This document shows positions 45,565-57,995 of a stretch of 64,000 nt of DNA, one piece after another. The translations under genes were made by a program, and so were the position numbers. Numbering within the stretch: position 1 is the stretch's first letter; every line of letters begins with the position of its first letter. Source of the DNA: Podochytrium sp. JEL0797 (taxonomy: Eukaryota > Chytridiomycota > Chytridiomycetes > Chytridiales > Chytriomycetaceae). The stretch covers positions 1 to 64,000 of the forward strand of contig JADGJG010000012.1 in the NCBI GenBank assembly GCA_027596195.1. The letters are read 5' to 3'. The notes beneath the pieces are model-generated. The model did no database searches. It was not told the DNA's origin and saw nothing but the letters and a program-made list of their open reading frames with translations.

Positions 45565-48118
45565 CTACGAAGAAGGAAACATGCCCCCAAATAGCACAGG
45601 ATCCAAATTCATCAACGCGTCCACATCCGCCTGAAAGAGTTGGTTAAAAAGGGGTGGTCAAGGAGCAGTGGACACAAGAAATTTCACCTTCATCTCGTCC
45701 CCACAAATCGCAATCATCTGCTGCACAATACTTTGAACCTCCTTCCTCAATTCCGCTCGATCTACCATTTTGAAATAAAAACGAGCGTCAGTTTCCCGCC
45801 CAACTCCCTTCCTAAAACAAGAAATAAAAACTCAACTCTTTGTATCTTCCTCCCGCTTCAACCTCCCATCCCGCCGTTCCACCTCTTCCTCCCTCCCCAT
45901 ATTCATCCACACGTCCGCACACGTGCGTAAAATCAAGCCGCGGTATACTCCAATTCGTGGTCGACAAGCGTCGAGAATCGCTTGCACGGCGCGACAGCAT
46001 GTGAGTTGAGTAGGTGTATCTTGGTGGTGGAGTTGCAGGATTTGACAGGTGAGTTGGATCAAGGGCTTTTTTGGTCGGGGGAAAAGGCAATTGTGAGTGT
46101 GGTGAAAGGACATGATTAACAATCGCGTTCAATAATTACCTGCAAATACTTGATTGTCATGATCCCCATTTCCTCAATCAACCCCGGAATCGACTCAAGC
46201 ACAATCTATCAAAAAAAATCGCATCAACACCCACAGAATCAAACACACGGGAGGGAAGCACATTTACCCGAATAATTTCAATCTTGCCTCCAATCGACAA
46301 CCCCAACCCCCGCACAACACCTTCCTCCATCACAATCGACAACTTGCTAAACTCCTTCGCCGACCCCTTTTCTTCCAACATGCAACTAAGCAACGTGATA
46401 GTCTGAAACGTTTCTCGGAGAACGGGTGGCGAGGAGTGGTACGTCAACCCCACGCGAAGCGTCTATTTGTTTCCCGTAAATCCAACAAAATCCAACACGT
46501 TATCGCGAAACCAAACCTCAAAAAACACGTCCCCAAGTCCACTCCCGCGAATTTCAGAACGTGACAGATTCGCCAACACACATGTTCTCAGAATCGACAC
46601 ACCCCACGCTTTGTACCTAGGATCATAATCGTCCATCAAAGTCAACACGGTGGGAACCACGAGGTGTTGAATCTGAGACATTTCTGGATCCTTGAAAAGA
46701 GGTTACCCCCCCGCGCTGAAATATCAAAAAAAAAACTCAAACCTTGACATTCGAAACCACCCACTCAAACACTTCCACACATTCCACCCGTTCGCACTTC
46801 CACGCTTGATTCTCAAACCCCTCCCCAACCCTCTTTTGCTTCGGCTCCTTCCCCAACCCCTTCTTCCTCTCAGCAGCAGGGTCGCGATACGATTTCTGGA
46901 AATACGGTTTCACAGCACCTTCGAGAATTCGTTTGGCGTGTTTGGAGACGAGTGTTTGAATTAAAGGGGTGGATGTTTGGGTAAGCAGGGAAGCGAGGAG
47001 GGAGTGCGCAGCTTGATGGGAAGGCGCGGTTGCCCAACGCGGTGGAGTAGAAATTTGACAGCCGAGGAAGGCGGCGATGGGGGTGAGGAGGGTAGCGATG
47101 GTTTCTTCTTTCAGTTTGGTCTGAAGTGCGAATGCAAGAAGGTAAGAGGTTAATTCGAGCGTGGGGAATGGCGCGAGATCACCTTCTCATCGAGCAGTGA
47201 AGCAAATTTGGCAAGGATATCTAGTACAAGACCAGAAGAGTGTTGAAACGCTTTGACTTGATTCCGAGGCTCCGTTTCCGCCACTACAAACAACATAAAC
47301 CGCGACGTGAGTCTCACGCGCACTCCGTGACTCAAAAATCAACATACAAGTCTTCAAATCATTCAAATACACGAGAGGCACAATCAAGAATCCACAGAGC
47401 TCCGACAACCCATCATCGAGTCCGACAGTCACCGCCGTCGTTGAGGGATCGTACAGTTGCGCGAGAGAATGTAAGAATGCGAATGCATTCGATTTCTGGA
47501 ACGCGTGTTTCAGTGTTCAAATGATCCAAGAATCAACTGAATCTCAAAGAATCCACCTCTGCCAGAGATTCTCGCGTGCTCAACAAGCTGTTCATTCCAT
47601 GGAGCATCGCGTTGGGCGGGATACATTCCGCAAGTACTTTCAAGAGAGCTCTAAAAGTGATGCGAAATAGATTTCAGAAGCCGAGTTTCGCAGAAGGTGA
47701 GGTTCGGGAAGATTTGTTTTGATGAACCCGGGATCCAGTTTTCACAAGTCCGTAAGATATACAGCGTGATCGATTCATTCAAAATGTGGCATTCTTGATC
47801 CAATTCAACGTCGAAGGTGCGGAAGAACAAGCATCGAAACACGCGAGGTATCGACATGCGAAAGAGGTTGATATCCGCAACACACCTCCATGGCTCAGCC
47901 AGCTTAGAAGCAGCAACACCAAGTCCCGACAAGTGAACCAAGGGACCCAACAGAGCCAACAGCGAGTCACTCGACAGGTCCAATGGCTGGGTCCGCACGG
48001 CAGCTTCAATCTCTGCGAGAATGGCAGCAGTCTCAGGACTGTTTGGATTTGCAGTGTTTCTGGCACACTTGGCAGCAAGAGAGGCAATGAGTGAGTTGGT
48101 GGTGGATGTGGCTGGCAT
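45565..48118 (-). CDS. HEAT-repeat protein, TELO2-interacting protein TTI2-like
   Basis: TTI2 belongs to the TTT complex (TEL2-TTI1-TTI2), which with HSP90 matures ATM, ATR, mTOR and related kinases. The family-like core is HLVVPTVLTLMDDYDPRYKA followed by WGVSILRTCVLA and SGLGDVFFEVW. Further exons carry GLDDGLSELCGFLIVPLVYL and CRAVQAILDACRPRIG. The C-terminal exons read ELRKEVQSIVQQMIAICGDE and end MNLDPVLFGGMFPSS. The start (MPATSTTNSLIASL at 48118) is clear. At least nine exons; the junction near 47650-47730 is ambiguous. Start codon lies 29 bp from that of divergent ZNF277. Confidence 0.65.
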
Positions 48119-48147
48119 GGTTGGTTCGTTTGTTTTTTTCCTCGAAG
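48119..48147. promoter_or_regulatory. 29-bp divergent spacer TTI2/ZNF277
   Basis: A T-rich 29-bp spacer between two start codons on opposite strands. Any promoter must lie inside the first exons. Positional inference. Confidence 0.5.
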
Positions 48148-50062
48148 ATGAAACCGTTTCGCTCGATTGGACGTGGTATTGCTCTGGGCAGAGGCCAAAC
48201 ACCACCCATCGGAGAGAGTATCGAGGATCCCGAGGGTGTAGATGCGGAGGAAATGGATTCGCCAAGGAACATGAATGTGCGCGAGAATGCGGTAGGTTCC
48301 CTTCCTGCTTCTGCCGGCTTGGTTACTCCTTCCTAACCACCCACCAGTTCTTCTCTGGTGCCGTCCACTTCATGTGTCCATTCCCCCTCTGCGATGACTC
48401 TCTCTCGCCCAAAGACCTTCTGAATCCACACCAAGTGATCGACCACCTTGCCCTCGCCCACCAAATCTGCATCTGCAACCGGAAGCAGGTCATGCCGTAT
48501 CTCGACTGGTACCTGCGCGAGTGGGGTGCAATAATCGACGGTAAGCAACCTTCGATAATTCCCCGACTCAACCACTTCTTCCACAGAGGCCCTGCAAGCA
48601 CAAATGAATCCCGATTCGGTCGAATTCATGACAGAGCAAGATCTCGACCATCTCCCCTCGGAATCGGAATCAGAACACAGCACGACCCCGATTTCTGCCC
48701 CGCCAACTTCAGACCAAATGTCGTATCTGTACAAAGTCTACGAGGACCTCGGAATCCCGTCTTCAACTCACTCGTGCGACGTTGATCTCTATTCATCTCC
48801 GCCAACAGCGTCGAGGAAGAAGGAATTCCGATCAGTTCCAACAACCAAAAAGCTATACCACCTCGGAGACATTACTTTTGAACGCGACTTGGAACTTCGA
48901 AAAACACTGCACACCAACAAACTGGTAACCCCGGCCCTCCTCGAAACCCCACTCCCTGCAATTCACACGCGACCCCTTTAACAGACGGAAATTCTCGCCT
49001 CCCAAACCACCCTCCGCACCAACCCGCCACCCCCGCGCAAATGCATTTTCTGCAAACTCACTCCAGACACGCAATCTCTTTTTTTTCAACACATGCACGA
49101 GGAACATTCGTTCCACATTGGGAACCCGCTGAACTTGACTCAAATTGACGAGTTTTTCACGTTGCTCGAAAACAAGATGGGGAACGGCGTGTGTATTTAC
49201 TGTGAGGGAAAGTTTCCGGATATGGTGGTTTTGCGGCGGCATATGCGGAAGAAGAAGGTATTGTTGTCTGCTTTTTTTGTGGGTTCGTTGGTGGCTTGGC
49301 TCGTTCGCCTTTTGTTGAGTCTGTCCTGATTGTCTGAACCCCCCCAACCCTCTCTCCTTAACCGTAGCATTTCCACGTAAACCCTCTCAACTTGAACTAC
49401 GACCGATTCTACGTAGTCAACTACGCCGACTTTGAAGGCCGCCGATGGCGCGACATGGAAGGCGAGAAAGACGAACCCTCGCGCCTCCTCGACGGATTCA
49501 CACGCGTAGGAGGTGGTCCCACTCCCGAAAACGACGAGGACGACGCATTCGAAGACCACACAGGCGACTGGGATGACTGGAAAGCAGATTTGGAAGATAT
49601 TGGTGGGGAAGGCACAATGTGTTTGTTTGAAGACGTTATGCTTCCAACAGTCGAGGATGCAGTGAATCATTTGAAGGAGGTGCATGGGTTCGATTTGAAG
49701 GCCATCAAGAAGGAATATGGTGAGTTTGTACTCGGCACCGGTTCGTTGCGTTGCAAACCGAATCTCATCTTTATTTACCGCACCAAGACCTCGACGAATA
49801 CGGCATTATCCGTCTGATCAACTACATCCGCGGCTGCACAGCAGAACCTAGCTGTTTCGGATGTCGCGCGCCATTCGAGACGCTCGACGAGCTCGCGGGG
49901 CACTATCAAAACACGCTGCATCACTTGATTATGATTCCCGAAAAGAGCAACTCGTTCTGGAAGGATGTGGAGCACTTGTTTCCGGCGTATGATGGGGATC
50001 CTTTGTTGACGTGGGATTGCGACGGGGATGATGAAGAGGACGGTGACGATGAGAAAGAATAA
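48148..50062 (+). CDS. ZNF277: C2H2 zinc finger protein, ZNF277-like
   Basis: Exons 48148-48291, 48348-48540, 48587-48924, 48985-49257, 49368-49719, 49788-50062 give 524 residues (human 450). Features of ZNF277: CPFPLCDDSLSP with a His pair (VIDHLALAHQI), CIFCKL with FFQHMHEEH, then NPLNLTQIDEFFTLLENKM, CIYCEGKFPDMVVLRRHMRK and the distinctive VNPLNLNYDRFYVVNYADF, and finally CLFEDV...HLKEVHGFDL and CFGCRAPFETLDELAGHYQN. The C-terminus is strongly acidic. In animals ZNF277 binds uS5 (RPS2) and Polycomb proteins; the fungal role is unknown. Confidence 0.85.
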
Positions 50063-50158
50063 ACGTATGTGAATGCGGGGAATAGCTGGATGCGTTGGAT
50101 TCCAACCGATTCGAGTTCGGTGGCCAAGAAAACAAAAATCTTTCCGAAAAACACTCCG

Positions 50159-52775
50159 ATGCAGCAAGACCCGCACGCCGTGACTGTGGCCAACTCGAAC
50201 GGCACGCGATCACACAAAGCGCGCGTATCGTACCACTACCATCGTACGTGTGTCCACTTGCATCTACAGCCCACTCACCATTCCTTTAATAGCCGATGTT
50301 GGGCTCTACAGCTACGGAGCGAAACACTTCATGAAGGTGAGGTTGACTCTCTTCACCACCTATTCTAACTCTCAACAAACCACCAGCCCGCACGTGTGAG
50401 AATGACGCACTCGCTGATTACCGCATACGGACTGCACAAGAAGATGGCCGTCGAGGTGACCCAACCAGAATCGCAGCGACACAGAACCTGACCACTCCAG
50501 GTTCACAACAGGTCCCCAACCAAGCGAGTTTCAAGCAAATGACCAAATTCCATACCGACGAGTACATTGTGAGTGCTTGGTGCGAGAGAGAGAGCCGGGA
50601 GTTGGACCCAACAGAATCTCACACCCAACCCGCAGGACTTTCTGCGCAGAGTCACCACCAACCCGTCCGATGACCTCAAAAAGTACGAAACGAAATTCAA
50701 CGTGGGCGAGTTTTGCGGCGATTGTCCGCTGTTTGACGGGATTTATGAGTTTTGCATGTTGAGTGCGGGCGGTTCGATCGGTACAGATATCCGTGTTGGG
50801 TTCGCAATTCTCCTCCTAATCTGATTTAATTTAGATGCTGCGATGCGGTTGAATTCGGGGCGCAGCGATATTGCCATCAAGTACGTCATGGTTTTGGTTT
50901 CTGTTGCCGACCTGTTTCGTTAATCCCTCTCGCTTCCATTAATTAGTTGGGCCGGCGGTTTGCACCACGCCAAAAAGAGCGAAGCTTCTGGATTCTGTTA
51001 TGGTTCGTGTGCTTTTTTCTCCTCAACCGTGAATCATCTTTCCCGTTACTCACATGGCATACCACTCCCAATCCAACAGTCAACGATATTGTATTGGCTA
51101 TTCTGGAACTGCTCAAAGTGCACGAGAGAGTTTTGGTAATAGGTTTCCTTGACGCTCCCTCCCCCCGCAACACATTTATTGATGCTCCTCTCTCTTTGTC
51201 CAGTACATTGACACGGACGTGCACCACGGAGACGGAGTCGAAGAGGCGTTTTTCACAACCGATCGCGTCATGACGTGTTCGTTCCACAAGTTTGGAGAGT
51301 TTTTCCCGGGAACGGGAGATGTGAATGTGAGTGCACCCCATCCCAGCATCGGTTGTTCGAACGGCTCTAATGGATTGCGATTTTTGGTCGTTTTTTTCTA
51401 GGATGTTGGATTTGGAAAGGGAAAGCATTACGCGTAAGTCCCACATAACCACGCCAATGGAAACTTCTTCTCAAAATGCCCTCTCTTTCCCTCCCCGAAA
51501 CCAGCGTCAACGTCCCATTGAACGACGGAATCGACGACGAATCCTACCACGCCATCTTCAGCACAGTCATCAAAGAAATCATGGCGCGGTTCCGACCGGG
51601 TGCCGTGGTACTCCAACTCGGAGCCGACAGTTTGATTGGCGACCGGTTGGGATGTTTTAATCTGTCGATGCAAGGACACGGTCGCAGTGTTGCATTCATG
51701 AAGAGTTTTGGGGTCCCGTTGATTTTGTTGGGAGGTGGAGGGTACACGATTCGGAATGTGGCGAAAGCGTGGTGTCATGAGACGACGTTGGCGTTGGGCG
51801 TGGAGGTACCGAAAGGTAACCAACTCACTTTTTCGATGTTTTGTTGTCAGCATCCTCAACACCCGCGACATAACAGAAATCCCCTACCACGACTACTTTG
51901 AAGGCTATGGCCCCACCTACCTCCTCGACATCCCCTCCTCCAACATGGAAAACCTCAACTCGCGCAAATACCTAGACCAAATCCAAACCAAAATCCTCGA
52001 ATCCCTCCGCCACCTCCCACACGCGCCTTCCGTCCAAAGCCACGAAATCCCAATCGACCAGTTCTCATGTAGCGACAATGAGAGTGAAGACGAACTCGTG
52101 ATGAACCCCATGAACCCAGACATGCCCGTGCGCGAGAACACAAAGGATTTACGGATGCGGAATCGGTATCGCGACGCGTATCGTGTTCCGGAGGAGGCGT
52201 TGAGTGATTCGGAGGGGGAGGAGGGGGGGAGACGGGATCGTGCGAGTTATCGGGGTGGGAATGGTGGTGGGCGGGGGAAGAAGAAGACGGCGGGGGTTGC
52301 GAAGAATGGGGGGAGTGGTGCTGCTGGTGCTGCGAGGAACGGTGGGTCGGCTTCGCAGACGCCTGCTATTGTGGCGGTTACGCGTGCGGGGTCGAATTTG
52401 TCGGAAGTGCCTCCAGCGCCTGCGTCTGTGGCGGCTACGATGGATGAAGACAGTGAGAGTGAGATGAAAAAGATTGATAGCGTAGCGGATCGGAACGAAC
52501 GGATGCGGCAGAGAACGTTTTCGGGGCGGGCTGGGATTCACGGTGGAGGTGTCAGCAGCGCGATGCCGGCGATTCATCTTGCTGCTGGAGATGGGGAGGC
52601 CAGGGGTGGTGCGGATAGTGAGATGGAGGACGATGGGAGGGTAAGTGAGGTGGAGGAGTTGAGGTTGAGTGAGGAAGAGATTCGGGAGATTGATCAGTTG
52701 AATGACGAGATGGATGTGGATGTGGCAGCAGGGGAGGAGGAGCCGGCGGGGGATGAGAATGCGGAGAATGTTTAA
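50159..52775 (+). CDS. class I histone deacetylase, Rpd3-like
   Basis: Zn-dependent removal of acetyl groups from histones. Twelve exons: 50159-50243, 50293-50336, 50387-50455, 50512-50568, 50636-50780, 50835-50880, 50947-51002, 51080-51135, 51204-51326, 51402-51433, 51505-51815, 51877-52775; phases close at 640 residues. Catalytic parts are all present: [58 protein letters not shown] and [17 protein letters not shown] long C-terminal extension of over 200 residues is Gly/Ala/Ser-rich with acidic ends, as in Rpd3/HDAC1-2. It ends 121 bp before the next start. Confidence 0.95.
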
Positions 52776-52896
52776 GGAGAGTTTTGATTTGATTATTTCT
52801 ATTATGAATACACTTGCTTTCAATGGTTGGATATGTGGTAAAAAAGATTTGTCAGGGAGGACGGTCGCGAGATTTTCGAGTGAAATCAGTGGTGTT

Positions 52897-55800
52897 ATGG
52901 AGACGCCACACCTCCCACTTCTGCCTCTCCTTCGTGATGGATCCTCTTCCTCCATGTCCATTCCTGCCGTCTCCGAAAGCCATGCCGCCCCAATCGAAAC
53001 AAAACGCGTGGCTCCGAAATCAAGCCTCTATACCGCGAGCACCGCCATCGCACTGAAGAATCCATCTCAACCACCTCGAAGAAGAAGTGAACCGCCAACA
53101 CCCTCCTCGGGCCCCTCCATCGTTCACGCGCCAGTGAACCTATCCGAATCACCGACCAAACCAAACGCAAACGAACGATTTGGATCAAAACCACGGCCCA
53201 CCAACAAACCACATACGGCACCACCTGCATCACATATCCTCTCTCAGACTCCTTCATCGCGGAAAACATCTGCAAAATCCGTCAAAACGGCAACCTCGAA
53301 TATATCTCGCAAAAAACCGTCTACCGCGCCACAACCACCATCCACCCCAAAACACCCCGAAAGCAACCCCGCAAACGGTTCTCACCTTCGAAACCTCGCC
53401 AAACAGTTCCTCACCGATCGCGACTCATGGGTCGTGTTGAAAGAAAGTCGATTGAGATTGGAACGAAAAAAGAACGAAACACGCGAGAAACAACGGAACG
53501 AGGAACAAGGCGATTCACCTGTTGTTCACCTCCCACAGCTTCAATTCGAATTCGAATTGAGTGAAGAAACGGGTGGCGATTCTTCCATCAAGAATGCCGC
53601 GGACGAAGGGGGGATGCTTGGGATAGCGGGAGGGTCAAAATCAGGAAGTCGGAGAACATCTCTCGGTATATTACCACCTGAGAATTCGCTTGGGATTGGC
53701 GGAGGATCAAATCCAGGGAGTCGGAGACCATCTCTCGGCATATTACCACTTGAGAATTCACTTGGGGTTGGCGGAGGATCAAATCCAGGGAGTCGGAGAG
53801 TGTCCCTCAGCAAAATGCCACTTGAGAATTCGCTTACTATTGGAGGAGGATCGAACGCAGGGAGTCGGAGAGCCTCCCTCAGCATAATACCGCTTGAATC
53901 ATTGTCCTTGAGTCGCAAAAATTCCATCACTCTGAGTAGAAGGGGCTCAATTTTAGACAGTGATATGGGTAGCAGGAAAGGATCAATTGGAGATATGGGA
54001 ATTAGCTTCATGGATCTGATGTCGAAAAGCGGGAATAGTGTCACGATAGAGGTTGATGCCCCGCAAGAGGCAATACAAGAGGCCTCCGAAGAATACGAAG
54101 ATTCAGACTCCGAGTTTGATGAAGACGAAATCCCCGAATCACGTTGTCTCAGCACCCATTTGAATTCCACTCTTGTTCTCTCACGGAGGGACCTGTATCT
54201 GCAGGAAAGGCGCAAAACTTCAGTAATCGTCGGATACGATGTCGGTTCCACTTTCCTAACTGATTTCGTTGTGGGCGGATACGGCAAATCCGACCTCTTC
54301 TTCCGCCTCCGCCGAATGTTCCGCCTTGTCGCCCTCGCTTCCCACTTCACAAAATACCTGTCCAAAATCCTCAAAAACCCCGTCCAATGGGGCTGGGAAT
54401 ACGACCCCGACGCCAACTTTGCAGAAGAAGTCGCGAACCCAGGTGTCTCGAAATCCGAAAGCACGCGCAACGTGATATCCGCGGTCGATTTCGCGGTTGG
54501 GCATTTGTTTTCGAAACACAGTTTTGAAGGGTGGATGACTCCCACGATGCGGAGATTGTTTCGCAAACCGCCTGAGATAAGGACTGAATTGGAGTTGAGC
54601 GAGATGCAGCAGTGGTCGAGCTCAATGAAGGCGTTTCGAAAGGTTCCGGCAAGTATTCAGCGCGAGTTTTTGCGTGTTGGGAGATATGAGAGGTGGCATA
54701 GTGAGCGTATGATTATTGGGGAAGGGCAACGAGGGATGTACTTTTACATCATTCTGGGTAAGGATTCAGTTCTATTGAGTTGCGGGCGGTGGGCAGCTTC
54801 TAACGAGGGTTTTCAGACGGCGAAATCGAAATGTTCAAAATGGATCGAGAAGGAATGGAGAGAGACAAGCTTCGAAAATCGAAAAGTCTGTTGAGTCTGG
54901 CGGGCTCTCGAAGCAATAGCACTGAGTCTGTGAATGACACCAAAAAGGCGAATGCTGATGATTATGAGCGCAAGTATCGTGTTCCACTGGGAAGCCAATC
55001 AAGTGGAGGTAGGCTTGCTATTTATTATTCAGTAACTCTAATTATTGAATTATAGAATCCTTTGGTGACATGGCTTTTGATGGTGGACGTCGAATCGCAT
55101 CAGCCGTAACCAAAAGGACCACTGAATTCCTTCTGATCGAGAGAGACGATTACCTCCGAATAGCAGCCAACATGGGCAACGACCAATCCCGAGACATTTT
55201 GAAATTCCTCAAAAAGATTCCCGTGTTCAAAACTCTCAGTGCCAATCCAGAAACTATTGCTCATTATTGCGATCTCAAAGTGTACCCCCCTGAAAGTGTG
55301 GTTGTCAGTGAAGGAGAGCCCTGTGAATATTTGTATTTCCAAAGGTATTTTATCCTTTGAGTGAGATTTCCAGCTTACCCCTTCTTCACAGAACTGGCAC
55401 AAGCCGACTCGTGAAATCCCTCATGTTTGCCAAAATCATGCTGCATAACGGAAACCACCATATCGAGCCAATAAACGTGATCCCACTGGTGAATCATGAG
55501 GCTCAACCCCACTTCCCTCACGCACTATCTGAGAATCACCTCTTGGCAGCTTCTTTGCCTCCCAACTCGACACTCGTCACAAAATTCGTCGTCACCCAAA
55601 AGCTGAACCCTGGAGACTACTATTTTGATGGAAGTGAGAATATCAATCCAAACGATCTTGCTTTTTCAACAGGAGCTCGTGCCATCACGGCCAAAACGAG
55701 TGTCATCACGACTCTCAAGAGCGAGTTTTTGGTCATATCAAAAATCGATTTCAGCAAGTTTGCCACAAGGGAAACATGGAAAGAAGTCTCAAAGGGAACA

Positions 55801-55929
55801 ATGGAGAAGGCGTTGCCTCCTCTTCCTCTCTTGACACAAGTTTATGTTGAGAACAGAAAGTGGGATGTGCACAAGAAAAAAGTTGTGGCTGAAATCATGG
55901 CTGATATTCGCAGAATGAAAGCGAAATAA
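52897..55929 (+). CDS. cyclic-nucleotide-binding protein (CNBD2-like) with RRxS repeat array
   Basis: Exons 52897-54757, 54817-55008, 55056-55344, 55392-55929 give 959 residues. The first 220 residues are disordered. Then four tandem repeats of about 22 residues occur, core GGGSNPGSRRxSL. A helical region (FRLRRMFRLVALASHFTKYL) leads into a cyclic-nucleotide-binding fold: FLRVGRYERWHSERMIIGEG, GMYFYIILGDGEIEMF, SFGDMAFDGGRRIASAVTKR, and a second pseudo-CNB segment (FLKKIPVFKTLSANPETIAH, VYPPESVVVSEGEPCEYLYF). The phosphate-cassette is degenerate, as in mammalian CNBD2, a sperm cAMP-binding protein. Met 52897 was chosen because it begins right after the HDAC stop; earlier Met codons overlap it. 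Confidence 0.8.
53632..53900 (+). repeat. four tandem 22-codon repeats with PKA-type sites
   Basis: Coding tandem repeats inside the cNMP-binding protein gene. Each unit contains GGGS(N/K)xGSRRxSL; the four x residues after RR are T, P, V and A. DNA copies are also similar (GGATCAAATCCAGGGAGTCG-like), so duplication is recent. Two degenerate sites follow (SRRGS, SRKGS). Confidence 0.85.
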
Positions 55930-55937
55930 AATGATGT

Positions 55938-57970
55938 TTATTCAGAGAAATCACGCAATGACTGCTTCAGCAAATCCAGCATTTGTGTCACAAAATCAAG
56001 AGTGTCTTCAAAATCTGGTATTCCAAATTTTAAATTGTATTTCGTGATGGATTCATAGCATGCGATACTGTGTTTGCGGTTTAGATATTGATGGGATGCT
56101 GATATTTTACAAACCTCTTCATAATCCATTCCTTTTTCTCCTTTCTCATTTCATCCACATCCATCCCACTTTCCGAGTTGTTGGGAAGCATATGCAACCA
56201 GCCCCACAGCACAGCCATTCGAACAACTGCAGTGAAAACCCCATGTGCTTCATCCTTGTCCATCAATTGCTCTAATGTATCTTTTCCCTTGGAGTTTCCA
56301 TGTAAATCCAGAAATTGTTGGTATCCAGAAATTGCATTTTTGATTGATTTGTTGATGTCACGTTCAAACTGGAGTTTTTGAGTGACTGAAGTGAATAACC
56401 CAGCCATGCATTGCTCTTTGAACTGCCTTTCTTTTAATTCAGCAATTCTTTCATGTGTGTTTGCAACTGTGAAGCAACTAAAGGGTAAGTGAGGGTGATG
56501 AAAGGAAGTTACAAACCTTCATAACACAGCTCTTTGTTAAGACCCCCATAATAGACATTGCTCAATCCACTGTTCAAAATGTTCTCCAACATGTCCACTC
56601 TCCTTTGGTGTAGTCGTCTGCACTCAAAATGATCCAGCTCAAACTGAGCAAACACTTTACACAACAGTGACTGATCTTGAACCAGTTGGACATGATCTGA
56701 CACATGCTCCTCAAGAGTAAAGTATTTCACAGCTTCTGTAAAGTTCTGAATACCTGCAAGAAAGAATGGCTTTGCATTCTCAGCTGTCGATTCCAAGGGG
56801 AGAGGACATGGTGGTGGAGGCCAGTCAGCAACCAGGGTATCTTTGGAAAGAATGGGAAGCGAATTGTGGGGAAACAGAGGGGCTTTCATGAGGTGTTTCA
56901 TGGATTGACTGTGAAGTTTGAGAAATGAAGAAAACAAAACTTAAAAATGATTGCAAACCAGATTTCTTCAACTTGGTCTCCATCCCACAATTTGTTCAGC
57001 AATGAGAGATAGAATTTCCCCCAAATCCATGCCAAATCAGCCTTGCATTGCATCACAGAGGCATCGTCAATTTCACTAACAGACAAAATCATGTGATTGG
57101 CAGCCTTTAAGCTCTGGAATGAGAGATCGTATGCATGGTTCTGAGTGTAATACTGTGACAGTGTCATGCAATCCAAAGCCCACATCTGGTTAAAATTGTT
57201 GTTAGTGTGTATCTGGAAAAAGGTCACCCACCGCTGGATTCAGGGAGATATCTTTCAACTGTCTCTGCAAGGTGAACAAACAATATTCTGCGGACTAGTA
57301 TTTGGGTGAATTTGATGCCATTGGTATGCATAATCTGCCATTGCTCACCTTCTCTCCCACTCCCATTGCACCACAAACTTGAGCCAGAAAGTACACAGTC
57401 ATGGTGAAATGAGAATTCAAAATATCTAAGCCAATATCTTCTACATCCGAGTCAGAATCCTGCAGCAGGAAATCGACAGCGACTTTGGGGTGTGGTTCCA
57501 TTGCAAGAAACGCCAAATACGCCTTCTCGGCTTTCACCAAAACTTCTTTGGCCTTCTCCATCTCGCCCCACTCAGTCCATAGAATTCCAAACTGATTGCA
57601 TGTGTCAATCAGCGGGATGATGCAGTCTCCTGTTGGTTTGTGCCGCTCCAGGACTGGAAGGACTTCATTTGACAGGATGAGGTTCGCTTCGGGCGCTTCT
57701 TGCGTTGACAACAGCGTCAATGCGATTCGATATTTGAGCAAAGCACTTCTGAGTTCCAGATCGCCGCACCCTGTCTCAGGGACTGAGCCGAGGAGTTGTT
57801 GCTGTGTGTGATCCCAGGTCAGCTCGGGATTTGACACATATTGAACAATCGTTTACCAACAGAGCTCTCGCCAGATATTTAGATCTGTATGGCGCGGAGA
57901 CGGGATCCGTTGTGATATTGATCAGGCGAATCGCCTGGCGATAATCCTGTTCGAAAACGGGAGAAAGCAT
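55938..57970 (-). CDS. KIF-binding protein (KBP/KIFBP)-like TPR protein
   Basis: KBP is a TPR-type protein that binds kinesin motor domains and stops them engaging microtubules. Family landmarks in order: APYRSKYLARALL at the N-terminus, CNQFGILWTEWGEMEKAKEV and LVKAEKAYLAFLAMEP, FTMTVYFLAQVCGAMG, WALDCMTLSQYYTQNHAYDL with KAANHMI, ADLAWIWGKFYLSLLNKL, and PDFEDTLDFVTQMLDLLK at the end. These follow the human protein closely. The first junction needs a 34-nt intron (57826-57859 region), short even here; other exon ends were not all fixed. Its start lies 25 bp after the stop of the upstream WD40 gene and its stop 8 bp from the convergent stop of the cNMP-binding gene. Confidence 0.82.
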
Positions 57971-57995
57971 TTTTGACAGGTTTTGACAGCAAGAT

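Noticed and set aside
52149..52961. 270-codon minus-strand frame opposite the HDAC tail
   Set aside because: Arg/Pro/Ile-rich complement of a Gly/Ala-rich coding extension; no homology.
53541..54566. 341-codon minus-strand frame opposite the cNMP-binding gene
   Set aside because: Mirror of the repeat array and acidic region; the plus strand carries clear CNB motifs.
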